Shown: positions 1-6,225, counted from the stretch's first letter. The stretch: 8,480 nucleotides of DNA from JAVBNO01 sp031551485 (GCA_031551485.1 JAVBNO010000083.1:1-8480), one strand, 5' to 3'. The notes: generated by a model from the sequence alone, not told the origin. A program made the numbers and translations.

Positions 1-381
1 TAGCTCCTTTGATTTTTGGTACATCGTTTTGCGGTCTAAAAAAACGCCGCCAAAAGAAGCCTCGGAACCCAGAAAAATGTTTTCACCCACTGTAATGGTG
101 GGGCACAGGCTGAGCTCCTGGTGCACAATGGCAATGCCATGGGCTTCGGAATCAGCCGGGTTCGCCAAAGAAAGCGGTGTGTGATCCAAAATAATACTGC
201 CGGCGGTAGGCTGGTAAAGGCCGGCCAAAATTTTCATCAAGGTAGATTTTCCGGCGCCGTTTTCGCCGCAAAGCACGTGAACCTCGCCGGCAAACAGTGA
301 AAAATCTACGTTGTCCAGCGCCACCACGCCGGGGAATCGCTTGGAGATCCCCTTCATCTCCAGTATTAATTGTTCAGCCAT
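1..381 (-). CDS. sugar ABC transporter ATP-binding protein, RbsA/LsrA type (N-terminal part)
   Basis: This is the cytoplasmic ATPase that powers the adjacent sugar importer. The visible 127 residues are the start of the first nucleotide-binding domain. Walker A is GENGAGKST at residues 39-47. The Q-loop glutamine is residue 88 (IVHQELSLCP), followed by TVGENIFLG, which is typical of the RbsA/MglA/AraG/LsrA group with two fused ATPase domains of about 500 residues. The frame is open to base 1, so the signature motif, Walker B and any second domain lie outside the window. The ATG at 381-379 shares one base with the permease stop (TGATG), which indicates translational coupling. It is the third gene of the binding protein-permease-ATPase operon. 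Substrate cannot be read from this domain. The family is certain; the ribose or AI-2 assignment is not. Confidence 0.95.
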   Translation of the reverse strand, partial: MAEQLILEMKGISKRFPGVVALDNVDFSLFAGEVHVLCGENGAGKSTLMKILAGLYQPTAGSIILDHTPLSLANPADSEAHGIAIVHQELSLCPTITVGENIFLGSEASFGGVFLDRKTMYQKSKEL

Positions 382-1334
382 CACTTTTCTCCCCGCTTAC
401 CCAGCATCACGGATGAAACCACGGTCACGATAATGATAAGGCCTTTAATGACTTCCTGAATGTAAGGATCGACGCCTAAAATGGTCAGGCCGTTGATAAC
501 GGTGCCGATGACAAGGGACCCCAGCAAAGTGCCCAGCATATTGCCGCCCTCGCCCACAAAACCGGTTCCGCCCAAAACAGTGGCCGCAATGGAGTCCATT
601 TCAATGCCGACGCCCACGGTAGGCAGCGCCGTGCTGAGGCGGGATAAAATAATGATGCCTGCCAAAGCGGCCAAAAAGCCGTTCATGGCAAAGACGATGC
701 ATTTGACTTTTTTAATGCGCACACCGGAGTTAAGGGCTGCCACAGAGTTGCCGCCGATGGCCTGCACCTGGCGCCCAAAGGGTGTTTGTCGGATTAAAAA
801 GAAGGTGATGACAAGAATAAGGAGTGTCCACAGCACCAGCACCGGGATTCCAAACACATTGCCCAGGGAAAATATATTGCGGAAAGCTACATTGTCGATA
901 AAAATGGATTGCCCGTTGCTGGAAAACTTGGCCAGGCCGCGGGTAACGCTCATCATGCCAAGGGTAACCAAAAACGGCTGGATATTAAATGTGGTAATGA
1001 TAAGGCCGTTGCAAAGGCCGATAAAGGTGCCAAGCGCCAAGCCGATGGCAACAACCAAAAAGGCATTATAACCTGCGGAAAGCATTTGAGCGCACAGCAT
1101 ACATACAAGCGCCAATGTGCCGCTGACAGACAAATCCATGCCGCCAACCAATAATACCATTGTCATGCCAAATGCCACAATACTAATGGGCGCTGTTTGG
1201 TTAAGAACATTGGCAATGTTTTCTCCGGTCAAAAATACATTCGATTTGACAGCAAATATAATAATGATTACAAAAAACGCAGCCAATGTCCCTAATTGTG
1301 GATATTTTTGCAAGGCGCGCTTAACAGTCCCCAT
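381..1334 (-). CDS. sugar ABC transporter permease, RbsC family
   Basis: Integral membrane subunit of a CUT2-type importer, about 317 residues against about 321 for E. coli RbsC. It is almost wholly hydrophobic, with many membrane segments. Family-typical stretches are GGMDLSVSGT (about residues 64-73), IGGNSVAALNSGVR near residue 195, and GGTGFVGEGGNMLGT in the C-terminal third. I chose the second in-frame ATG (1334): GGAG lies 9 nt before it, whereas the ATG at 1343 directly abuts that GGAG. A start at 1343 would add three residues. It follows the binding protein after a 100-nt gap with a strong hairpin, and its stop overlaps the ATPase start. Only one permease gene is present, so the transmembrane part is presumably a homodimer as in ribose systems, unlike the LsrC/LsrD pair of the canonical AI-2 importer. 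Confidence 0.95.
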   Translation of the reverse strand: MGTVKRALQKYPQLGTLAAFFVIIIIFAVKSNVFLTGENIANVLNQTAPISIVAFGMTMVLLVGGMDLSVSGTLALVCMLCAQMLSAGYNAFLVVAIGLALGTFIGLCNGLIITTFNIQPFLVTLGMMSVTRGLAKFSSNGQSIFIDNVAFRNIFSLGNVFGIPVLVLWTLLILVITFFLIRQTPFGRQVQAIGGNSVAALNSGVRIKKVKCIVFAMNGFLAALAGIIILSRLSTALPTVGVGIEMDSIAATVLGGTGFVGEGGNMLGTLLGSLVIGTVINGLTILGVDPYIQEVIKGLIIIVTVVSSVMLGKRGEK

Positions 1335-1368
1335 AAGTATCATCTCCGCAATCTGGCTTTTTGATCAT

Positions 1369-1401
1369 GCGGCGGCGGCCGAAAGCTTCGGCTGCCGCCG
1401 C
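1369..1401 (-). promoter_or_regulatory. GC-rich intercistronic stem-loop between binding protein and permease
   Basis: Bases 1369-1383 pair with 1387-1401 around a 3-nt loop: 15 positions, with a single mismatch on the minus-strand RNA (A opposite C). The arms are nearly all G and C. No U-run follows on the minus strand, so it is not a classical terminator. Its place just after the binding-protein stop fits a 3'-end RNA stabiliser or partial terminator, which in many ABC operons keeps the binding protein in excess over the membrane subunits. The function is inferred; the hairpin itself is plain in the sequence. Confidence 0.75.
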
Positions 1402-1434
1402 ACAGCACTTTTACATCAGGTAAATGAATGGATA

Positions 1435-2430
1435 TTAGTTGAGCGGTTTGCCCCAAATTTCTTCAGAGCACAGCGCCGCTTCGGAAGCTGCGTAAACTTT
1501 ATACTGGGCAATGACTTGTTCGGGAACCTCTTCGCCCTGCAAATATTTCATTGCAATTTCCGCGCCCATTTGGCCATGGGAGTAAGGATCCTGGGCAGCA
1601 ACGTAACGAATCCAATCTTCTTGCATCAGTTTGAGGATGGAAGTGTCGGCATCGACGCCGCCTACCACGATTTCGGGTTTGTTTAAGGTTTTAATCGCAT
1701 TGCCGGGACCATAAACCAGGTTGGAGAAAGTGCCCCAAATGCCGGCAATATCAGGATGGGCGGAGATGATCGCCTCGGCCGCTGCCATCGCTTCATCAGG
1801 GTTCATTTTCTTTTCAATGGTTACCAGTTCCATGTCGGGATTGGCGGCAATGACATCTTCAAAAGCTTTCTGGCGTTGCTCAATTCTCCACAGGGTGACA
1901 GGGGCGGTAATGATGGCGACTTTGCCTTTGTTGCCCATGGCCTCGGCCAATTTGGTGGCCACTTCTTTGGAGAACTCATAGTTGCCGGTTTCAACGGTGC
2001 AAACAGCGTTGACATCGGGCATGTAAGTAATCGGAATGATCGCAATGCCTTTTGCGGCGGCCTTATTGCAAACATCGGTAAGGGCCTTTTCGTCCAGCGG
2101 GCTCACAACAATGGCGTCCACATTTTTGGCAATGAGGCTTTCAATGTCGGCCAATTGTTTGGAAGGATCGCCGTTCGCATCGGTAATTTCATATTTGACA
2201 CCAGCTGCTTTGCAGGTTTCTTCAAAACCTTTTGTGCAAATGGCACCATAGTCGTCGGTCTTGAAGTGGATTGAGAATCCGATAACCATGTCGGACAACG
2301 GTTTCGCGGCAGGGGCCTCGGAGACAGTAGATTCAGGTGCAGGTGGCTGCGAGGAAGCGGATGGTGTACCGCAAGCACACAGACTGAGCAGCAAAACAGC
2401 TACAAGAATGAATGATACCCGTTTTTTCAT
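1435..2430 (-). CDS. sugar ABC transporter substrate-binding lipoprotein, RbsB type
   Basis: Extracytoplasmic solute-binding protein of 331 residues, the ligand-capturing part of the importer encoded downstream. It has a lipoprotein signal peptide: positive MKKR start, hydrophobic core to residue 17, and lipobox LCAC with the acylated Cys at 20. A Ser/Pro/Ala-rich linker runs to about residue 45. The rest has the periplasmic-binding-protein type 1 layout (Peripla_BP_4-like): MVIGFSIHFKTDDYG at the first strand, IAKNVDAIVVSPLD, and GVDADTSILKLM in the second lobe. The ATG at 2430 is preceded by AAAGGAG (2441-2447). It has its own strong promoter and an operator-like site upstream. The specificity is unknown. 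The WDSD and PDAN segments that I recall from enterobacterial LsrB are not visible, so ribose-like or other polyol/sugar ligands are as likely as AI-2. Confidence 0.93.
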   Translation of the reverse strand: MKKRVSFILVAVLLLSLCACGTPSASSQPPAPESTVSEAPAAKPLSDMVIGFSIHFKTDDYGAICTKGFEETCKAAGVKYEITDANGDPSKQLADIESLIAKNVDAIVVSPLDEKALTDVCNKAAAKGIAIIPITYMPDVNAVCTVETGNYEFSKEVATKLAEAMGNKGKVAIITAPVTLWRIEQRQKAFEDVIAANPDMELVTIEKKMNPDEAMAAAEAIISAHPDIAGIWGTFSNLVYGPGNAIKTLNKPEIVVGGVDADTSILKLMQEDWIRYVAAQDPYSHGQMGAEIAMKYLQGEEVPEQVIAQYKVYAASEAALCSEEIWGKPLN

Positions 2431-2488
2431 ACAGATTCTTCTCCTTTGTTCTTTTTATACTTTTACTGGGGATCCAGCAATAGTTCTT

Positions 2489-2514
2489 TTGTTATAAATA
2501 ACAACATTGTTATT
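2489..2514 (-). promoter_or_regulatory. operator-like array of three alternating half-sites
   Basis: On the plus strand TTGTTAT (2489-2495), AATAACAA (2497-2504) and TTGTTATT (2507-2514) alternate in orientation, making two overlapping palindromes that share the central half-site. The array lies just after the predicted transcription start and about 60 nt before the binding-protein start codon, where a bound repressor would block transcription. A/T-rich TTGTTAT-like half-sites would suit a DeoR- or SorC-type sugar regulator, but no regulator gene is in the window to match it. It could alternatively act in the RNA leader as a weak hairpin. Confidence 0.6.
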
Positions 2515-2527
2515 TTATTACGCCCCC

Positions 2528-2556
2528 ATCATAGTAATTTCAGGCATTTATGTCAA
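2528..2556 (-). promoter_or_regulatory. sigma-A type promoter of the ABC importer operon
   Basis: On the minus strand a perfect -35 TTGACA (2556-2551) is followed after 17 bp by TATGAT (2533-2528), one base from consensus. Transcription would begin near 2521, giving a leader of about 90 nt to the ATG at 2430. This is the best promoter match in the window, and it makes the transporter a separate transcription unit from tadA and the lsr-like genes. Confidence 0.82.
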
Positions 2557-2599
2557 TAGTTTTACAAGATATAAAATCATTTTTCCCTTTTTGAACAAA

Positions 2600-2945
2600 T
2601 AGTAGATGGCTTTTTTAGCAACTATTTTTTATAAATGCAATGATAATCACATTTATTTCACGATTCATATCCAGAAGCTTATCGGATGCATCGCGAACGC
2701 AGGCTATACCGATATCAAACAGGCCGCCCAGCTTTAACGCATGAACAGCCATGTGAATCGGACACTGAAGCGATGAACCGGACCGGCCGCTTATCGCGCG
2801 TGAAGCCGAAGCGGTAAAGGCGGTGGCAGCAGCCGTTAGGCGAACAGAATATTTAAAATCTGGTTACACATCTGCGCATTGCGGGCACACTGAATGAGAA
2901 ACTGAAAAATTTTTACATATGCTTAAATATCTTTCATATATAAAT
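2600..2945. other. non-coding gap with probable decayed coding sequence
   Basis: No intact gene is seen here. Bases of about 2640-2900 are visibly GC-richer than the A/T-rich flanks and look like former coding DNA. On the plus strand, short open stretches in different frames are interrupted by stops, for example one reading LIGCIANAGYTDIKQAAQL and another ending LRIAGTLNEKLKNF. On the minus strand one frame stays open for about 80 codons to a stop at 2615-2617 (its end reads LLDMNREINVIIIAFIKNSC), but it has no convincing ribosome binding site. I cannot assign a parent family. The tandem hairpins just to the right would terminate a plus-strand transcript, which mildly favours a plus-strand origin. 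Confidence 0.4.
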
Positions 2946-2987
2946 GGAAAGCACCCCTTTCAGCTTGGACTGATAGCGGTGCTTTTC
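2946..2987. repeat. inverted repeat / stem-loop
   Basis: Bases 2946-2955 pair with 2978-2987, the core being AAAGCACC against GGTGCTTT, with a 22-nt loop. Neither side is followed by a long T-run, so alone it is a poor terminator. It stands 6 nt from the strong bidirectional hairpin at 2994-3025 and probably acts with it. Confidence 0.55.
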
Positions 2988-2993
2988 TCATAC

Positions 2994-3025
2994 AAAAAAA
3001 GAGACGGCGGTACCGTCTCTTTTTT
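2994..3025. terminator. bidirectional Rho-independent terminator
   Basis: GAGACGG (3001-3007) and CCGTCTC (3013-3019) form a 7-bp stem with a 5-nt loop. It is flanked by seven A (2994-3000) and six T (3020-3025), so a U-run follows the stem on either strand. On the minus strand it would stop transcripts from the CPBP-tadA unit, about 150 nt after the tadA stop. On the plus strand it would end any transcript from the decayed region to the left. Confidence 0.85.
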
Positions 3026-3147
3026 GTACACCTTTGTAAAGGCGAAATTACAAGATGTAAAAATCATGTAAAATATTAAAGTTTCCACACTTTCAACCAT
3101 GTTATCAACATATACATATTATGCGGAAAATATCGGTTTTAGCACCT
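3026..3147. other. A/T-rich gap with two DnaA-box-like sequences
   Basis: There is no gene here. GTTTCCACA (3081-3089) matches the DnaA-box consensus TTATCCACA at 7 of 9 positions, and TTATCAACA (3102-3110) at 8 of 9. Their starts are 21 bp apart, about two helical turns. With only two imperfect boxes in A/T-rich DNA, chance is a real possibility. No dnaA or dnaN gene is nearby, so this is not presented as an origin. Confidence 0.25.
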
Positions 3148-3192
3148 GTTTTACAGACAGTAAAACGAGAAAAATCAAAGGGGTTTTTCTCG
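3148..3192 (-). terminator. hairpins at the tadA 3' end, possible first terminator
   Basis: CGAGAAAAA (3166-3174) pairs with TTTTTCTCG (3184-3192) across the tadA stop codon, with a 9-nt loop. On the minus strand the stem is followed by TTTTAC, so it can act as a weak terminator. Immediately after it, GTTTTAC (3148-3154) and GTAAAAC (3160-3166) make a second 7-bp hairpin with a 5-nt loop; the two stems share base 3166. The stems are A/T-rich, so termination is probably incomplete and finished by the hairpin at 2994-3025. Confidence 0.45.
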
Positions 3193-3651
3193 CAGATCGG
3201 TAAAAAAAGCACGCAGCAATTCCTCGCATTCCGCCCGGCGCACACCGCCTTGTACCTTGGGACGGAAAGGCAGACCCAGTTCAAACAAATGAACCACGCT
3301 GCCACAGCAGCCCGCCGCCGGGTCAAACGCGCCGAATACCACTTCATCGATGCGGCAATTGACCAGCGCGCCCGCGCACATGGGGCAGGGTTCCAGTGTC
3401 ACATACAAGGCGCAGCCCGACAGCCGCCAGTCATCCCGTTGCCTGCACGCGGCTTCAATGGCCAGCATTTCGGCATGGGCGGTGACGCTTTTGTCCGTCT
3501 CGCGCCGGTTGTAGCCGCTGGCAATAACCGCGCCGGTGGCTTTGTCCACCACAACGGCGCCCACGGGCACCTCGCCCAGCGCGCCTGCCTTGCGGGCTTC
3601 CTCAAGTGCTACCCCCATATAGGTTTCGCGCATTTCAGCCGCTTTTGTCAT
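3175..3651 (-). CDS. tadA: tRNA adenosine(34) deaminase TadA
   Basis: Deaminates adenosine to inosine at the wobble position of tRNA-Arg(ACG), which allows reading of CGN codons; normally essential in bacteria. The 158-residue protein is close to the usual length (E. coli TadA 167). The zinc and catalytic motifs are intact: HAE at 59-61 (H59 ligand, E61 proton shuttle) and PCPMC at 88-92 (C89 and C92 ligands). Other family hallmarks are GEVPVGAVVV (26-35), GYNRRE (46-51), GALVNCRIDEVVFGA (94-108) and the C-terminal FF helix near 149. The start at 3651 lies 3 nt after the CPBP protease stop with only a weak AGG upstream, so translation is probably coupled. An ATG six codons further in is a possible alternative. 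The two genes form one unit; the protease is not known to act with TadA. Confidence 0.95.
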   Translation of the reverse strand: MTKAAEMRETYMGVALEEARKAGALGEVPVGAVVVDKATGAVIASGYNRRETDKSVTAHAEMLAIEAACRQRDDWRLSGCALYVTLEPCPMCAGALVNCRIDEVVFGAFDPAAGCCGSVVHLFELGLPFRPKVQGGVRRAECEELLRAFFTDLREKPL

Positions 3652-3654
3652 CGC

Positions 3655-4719
3655 CTAAAGCCTCGTAATGGTTTGGGCGGACAACAAGCAAAACAATAGC
3701 AAGACGACGACAAAGGGAATGGAGGTGACCAACGCCCCCAACTTGCCGCCGCTGCCCAACACGGTGCGCGGCGGGTGGAGAGACAACAAGTTTTTTTGGC
3801 CGTAATAGAGAATGGCAAAGCACAAAAGGCCCATGAGGAACAGCGCCCCGTCGGCCACATACATGACAAAGCCGAAGGCTTCCGGCGTCATTTGGTCATA
3901 CAGCCACTGGGCCCCCAGGGCGTAACCGTTGTACAACATGTGAAACAGCATCCCAATCCACAGACTGCCTGTTTTTAGGGCCACATAGCCCAGCGCCAAT
4001 CCGATGCAGAAAGCGGCAACCATCTGGGGCAAATTGACGTGGCACAACGCAAACAGCGCCGCCGATACCAGCAGGGCGAACGCGTCCCCAAACCGCCGGA
4101 AGCTTTGCATAATGACACCGCGGAATACCAGCTCTTCCATCAGGCCGGGCAGCACGGTGTAAGAAATGATCATGAGAATATTGGCCGCTGTGTCCTGAGA
4201 AAACATTGGCATTTGCGCCATTGAGGTGTACCCCGCCTGGCCCAAAAGCCACAGCGCCAGCTGAGAAATATAATTGCCCACTACAGCGATGCCGAACAGC
4301 ACCGGGATGGCCCCAACGCCCAGCGCCCAACGGGTTGGGCCTTTGGGGAAGGCGACTTTAACCGGCATGCCCAAAAGGGCAATGTAGGCCCCAAAGGGCA
4401 ACAACAGCGTAAATACATAGGTCAAAAAGTAAATGATTTGCTCCACCAGCGGCGGTGTCCAAATGCCGACGCCCTGGGGCGGCAAAATCGCCCCGGCGGC
4501 ACGCTCCAGCACCAGCGGCAGGGCGGCCGAAATAAAAATATAGAACAGCAACGCAAAGCCCAAGGCGGTCGCCGTAAACCGGATTTGCTTGGTTTCATCG
4601 CGCTGGGCTTCGCGAAAAGTCATCCACGATTCCCACAGCGGGCGGGGATAAACACCGACGGTGTCTCCGGCGGCGATTGTTTGGTCTTGCTTTGGGGTCA
4701 GCTCTGATTGTCCGTTCAT
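3655..4719 (-). CDS. CPBP family intramembrane metalloprotease/glutamic protease
   Basis: Polytopic membrane protein of 354 residues in the CPBP (Abi/CAAX protease, Rce1-like) family. The conserved active-site motifs are present in order: EELVFR at 195-200 (E195, E196, R200), FALCH ending at H227, and HMLYN at 260-264 (H260, N264). Residues 1-48 are hydrophilic and probably cytoplasmic. Hydrophobic segments fall near 50-70, 95-118, 133-160, 180-192, 213-248, 287-305 and 330-348. The start was set at 4719 because GGAGGA precedes it by 5 nt; the frame stays open to 4827, but that would run through the lsrF terminator. It has an extended -10 promoter and is followed after 3 nt by tadA. Bacterial members process membrane proteins, mature peptides or give bacteriocin immunity. 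The substrate here is unknown. Confidence 0.92.
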   Translation of the reverse strand: MNGQSELTPKQDQTIAAGDTVGVYPRPLWESWMTFREAQRDETKQIRFTATALGFALLFYIFISAALPLVLERAAGAILPPQGVGIWTPPLVEQIIYFLTYVFTLLLPFGAYIALLGMPVKVAFPKGPTRWALGVGAIPVLFGIAVVGNYISQLALWLLGQAGYTSMAQMPMFSQDTAANILMIISYTVLPGLMEELVFRGVIMQSFRRFGDAFALLVSAALFALCHVNLPQMVAAFCIGLALGYVALKTGSLWIGMLFHMLYNGYALGAQWLYDQMTPEAFGFVMYVADGALFLMGLLCFAILYYGQKNLLSLHPPRTVLGSGGKLGALVTSIPFVVVLLLFCLLSAQTITRL

Positions 4720-4774
4720 GCTCTTCCTCCGTGTAACACGCGGCCAAGCCGCAATAAAGCGCTGCATTGTTTGT

Positions 4775-4783
4775 AGTATAGCA
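4775..4783 (-). promoter_or_regulatory. extended -10 promoter of the CPBP protease-tadA unit
   Basis: On the minus strand TGC followed directly by TATACT (4783-4775) is an extended -10 element. No good -35 is seen at the usual distance, as is common for extended -10 promoters. Transcription would begin near 4768, about 50 nt before the protease start and after the lsrF terminator, making this a separate unit. Confidence 0.6.
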
Positions 4784-4819
4784 CAGAAAATGGAATTGCA
4801 CCAGTCATGATCATGATAA

Positions 4820-4863
4820 AAAGGCAAGGGCGGTTCTTAAGAAAAGAACGCGCCCTTGCCTTT
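4820..4863 (-). terminator. Rho-independent terminator of the lsr-like operon
   Basis: Bases 4820-4838 and 4844-4863 pair nearly throughout: GTTCTT against AAGAAC at the top and AAAGGCAAGGGCG against CGCCCTTGCCTTT at the base, with one bulge and a 5-nt loop. On the minus strand the stem runs into a T-run (CTTTTTAT). It begins 21 nt after the lsrF stop and ends the kinase-cupin-lsrF transcript. Confidence 0.9.
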
Positions 4864-4884
4864 GAAAATCAGAATCCGAATGCC

Positions 4885-5769
4885 TTAGATTTTGCTCTTC
4901 ATATCCAAATAGAACTCGTAAGCCTGTTTCGGTGTGGCTTTTTCGTGGACAACTTGGCGCACAGCCTTGGCCATGGCGCGGGGATTTTCCGCCTGGAAAA
5001 TATTCCGGCCCATATCCACACCGTGGGCGCCTTCGTTGATGGCCCGGTAGGCCATCTCCAGCGCTTCGTCCTCGGGCAGTTTTTTGCCGCCGGCAATGAC
5101 GATGGGCACCGGGCAGGCCGCCGTCACTTTTTCAAATTCGTCGCAATAATAGGTTTTGATAATATGGGCGCCCAGCTCGGCCAACACACGGGTGGCCAGC
5201 AGGAAAAAACGGGTGTCGCGCGCCATGCTCTTGCCCACAGCCACAACGCCCAAAGTGGGGATGCCATAGCGAGTGCCGGCATCGATCATCTTCACCAAAT
5301 TGCTGATGGAGTTTTTCTCTTCCTCCTGCACGCCGATAAATGTCTGTACCGCCAAGCAGGAAGCGTTCATACGAATGGCGTCTTCAATATCCACGCCGAT
5401 AACCTCGTGGGTGACATCGTCCACCGCCACGGTGGCGCCCGCCGAAACACGCAGCGAAATGGCTTTATTGAAGGTGGGAGGCACACAGGCGCGAATGCCG
5501 CCGCGGGTACCCATCAGCACATCCACATCGGCCGCCAGTTCGGGGATGACGATATCCAACCGCTCCAGGCCGGAAGTGGAGCCCATGATATAGCCATGGT
5601 CAAACGCCAACATGACGGTGTTGCCGCTTTTGGGATTAAAAATGCGCGAGAGGCGGTCTTTCATGCCCCAATCAGCATGATTCAGGCCTTTGACATGGAA
5701 TCCTTCGGTTTTTGCGGGGGTATCCAGATGATAATCCTTGGCAATTTTATTGCCTTGTGCTTCTGCCAT
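4885..5769 (-). CDS. lsrF: LsrF-type 3-hydroxy-5-phosphonooxypentane-2,4-dione thiolase
   Basis: Class I aldolase-fold enzyme of 294 residues (E. coli LsrF 291). In the AI-2 pathway LsrF transfers an acetyl group from phospho-HPD to CoA, giving acetyl-CoA and a triose phosphate. Recognisable stretches are SRIFNPKSGNTVMLAFDHGY (41-60, including D57), GLERLDIVIPEL (67-78), IIKTYY (203-208, K205 being the expected Schiff-base lysine), CPVPIVIAGGKKLPEDEALEM (219-239) and GVDMGRNIFQ (250-259). The match to E. coli LsrF as I remember it runs the full length. The ATG at 5769 has AGGAGG 9 nt upstream. It is the last gene of the operon, 80 nt after the cupin and before a strong terminator. Related LsrF-like aldolases may handle other phosphorylated ketoses, so the substrate is inferred from the kinase upstream. 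Confidence 0.92.
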   Translation of the reverse strand: MAEAQGNKIAKDYHLDTPAKTEGFHVKGLNHADWGMKDRLSRIFNPKSGNTVMLAFDHGYIMGSTSGLERLDIVIPELAADVDVLMGTRGGIRACVPPTFNKAISLRVSAGATVAVDDVTHEVIGVDIEDAIRMNASCLAVQTFIGVQEEEKNSISNLVKMIDAGTRYGIPTLGVVAVGKSMARDTRFFLLATRVLAELGAHIIKTYYCDEFEKVTAACPVPIVIAGGKKLPEDEALEMAYRAINEGAHGVDMGRNIFQAENPRAMAKAVRQVVHEKATPKQAYEFYLDMKSKI

Positions 5770-5849
5770 AATCGTTTCCTCCTAAATGTATTGATATCGG
5801 TAGATGGGGATGTGAATCCCACGTTGATACATATAAATATCCTGCGTTG

Positions 5850-6191
5850 TTACAGCGCCTTTTCCTCTTTGTCGCCATCCTGGAACGGCGCCAGGAAAAA
5901 ATAGGCTTTGGCTACCACGTCGCCGTTATTGCGCAAATAGTGGCTCTCCTCCGGCTCTACATGAAAAAGGTCGCCCTTTTTGCCAATATAGCTTTGGCCG
6001 TCGATGATAAATTCCAATTCACCCTCGGTGACAAAGAAATTTTCCTCCATGACGTGATGAAAATGGTTGGCAAAGTCCTGCCCCGGCTTAAGCACCACTT
6101 CCCCAAAACCGGCCCGGGGGCCGCGCATGAGATATTTAGGGCCGCTGTCGCCAAAGCGATACTCTTTTTCGCTTTCATGCACATGAAACAT
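5850..6191 (-). CDS. small single-domain cupin protein
   Basis: 113-residue one-domain cupin, predicted cytosolic and metal-binding. Cupin motif 1 runs from G37 to G57 with ligands H43, H45 and E50 (GxxxxxHxHxxxxE, then G57). Motif 2 runs from G73 with P80 and the fourth ligand H84. All four ligands are present, so it is probably an active enzyme rather than a bare sugar-binding fold. AGGAGG lies 10 nt before the ATG. It sits exactly between the kinase and lsrF, 80 nt from each. In enterobacterial lsr operons the step between these two enzymes is done by LsrG, a ferredoxin-like ABM-fold protein that is unrelated in sequence. A cupin isomerase or tautomerase acting on the phosphorylated intermediate is my inference; a ligand-sensing role is also possible. 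Confidence 0.9.
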   Translation of the reverse strand: MFHVHESEKEYRFGDSGPKYLMRGPRAGFGEVVLKPGQDFANHFHHVMEENFFVTEGELEFIIDGQSYIGKKGDLFHVEPEESHYLRNNGDVVAKAYFFLAPFQDGDKEEKAL

Positions 6192-6225
6192 AACCTTTAT
6201 TCCTCCTGTTTATCGTTGCAGTTTG

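Noticed and set aside
3026..3174. Signal recognition particle RNA gene downstream of tadA, as in Bacillus
   Set aside because: The conserved SRP RNA loop sequence and long GC-rich helix are absent on both strands.
3121..3699. 192-codon open frame on the plus strand
   Set aside because: It is antisense to tadA, which carries intact HAE and PCPMC motifs; no independent support.
4720..4827. Upstream start for the CPBP protease
   Set aside because: The extension runs through the terminator hairpin and promoter and reads as non-family sequence; 4719 has GGAGGA at good spacing.
5786..5832. ATGTAT / ATACAT inverted repeat and a 5-bp hairpin between cupin and lsrF
   Set aside because: The arms are short and A/T-rich, within chance expectation for this spacer.
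4807..5904. Long open frame on the plus strand (365 codons)
   Set aside because: It is antisense to lsrF, whose frame has full-length family resemblance, and has no ribosome binding site or recognisable protein features.
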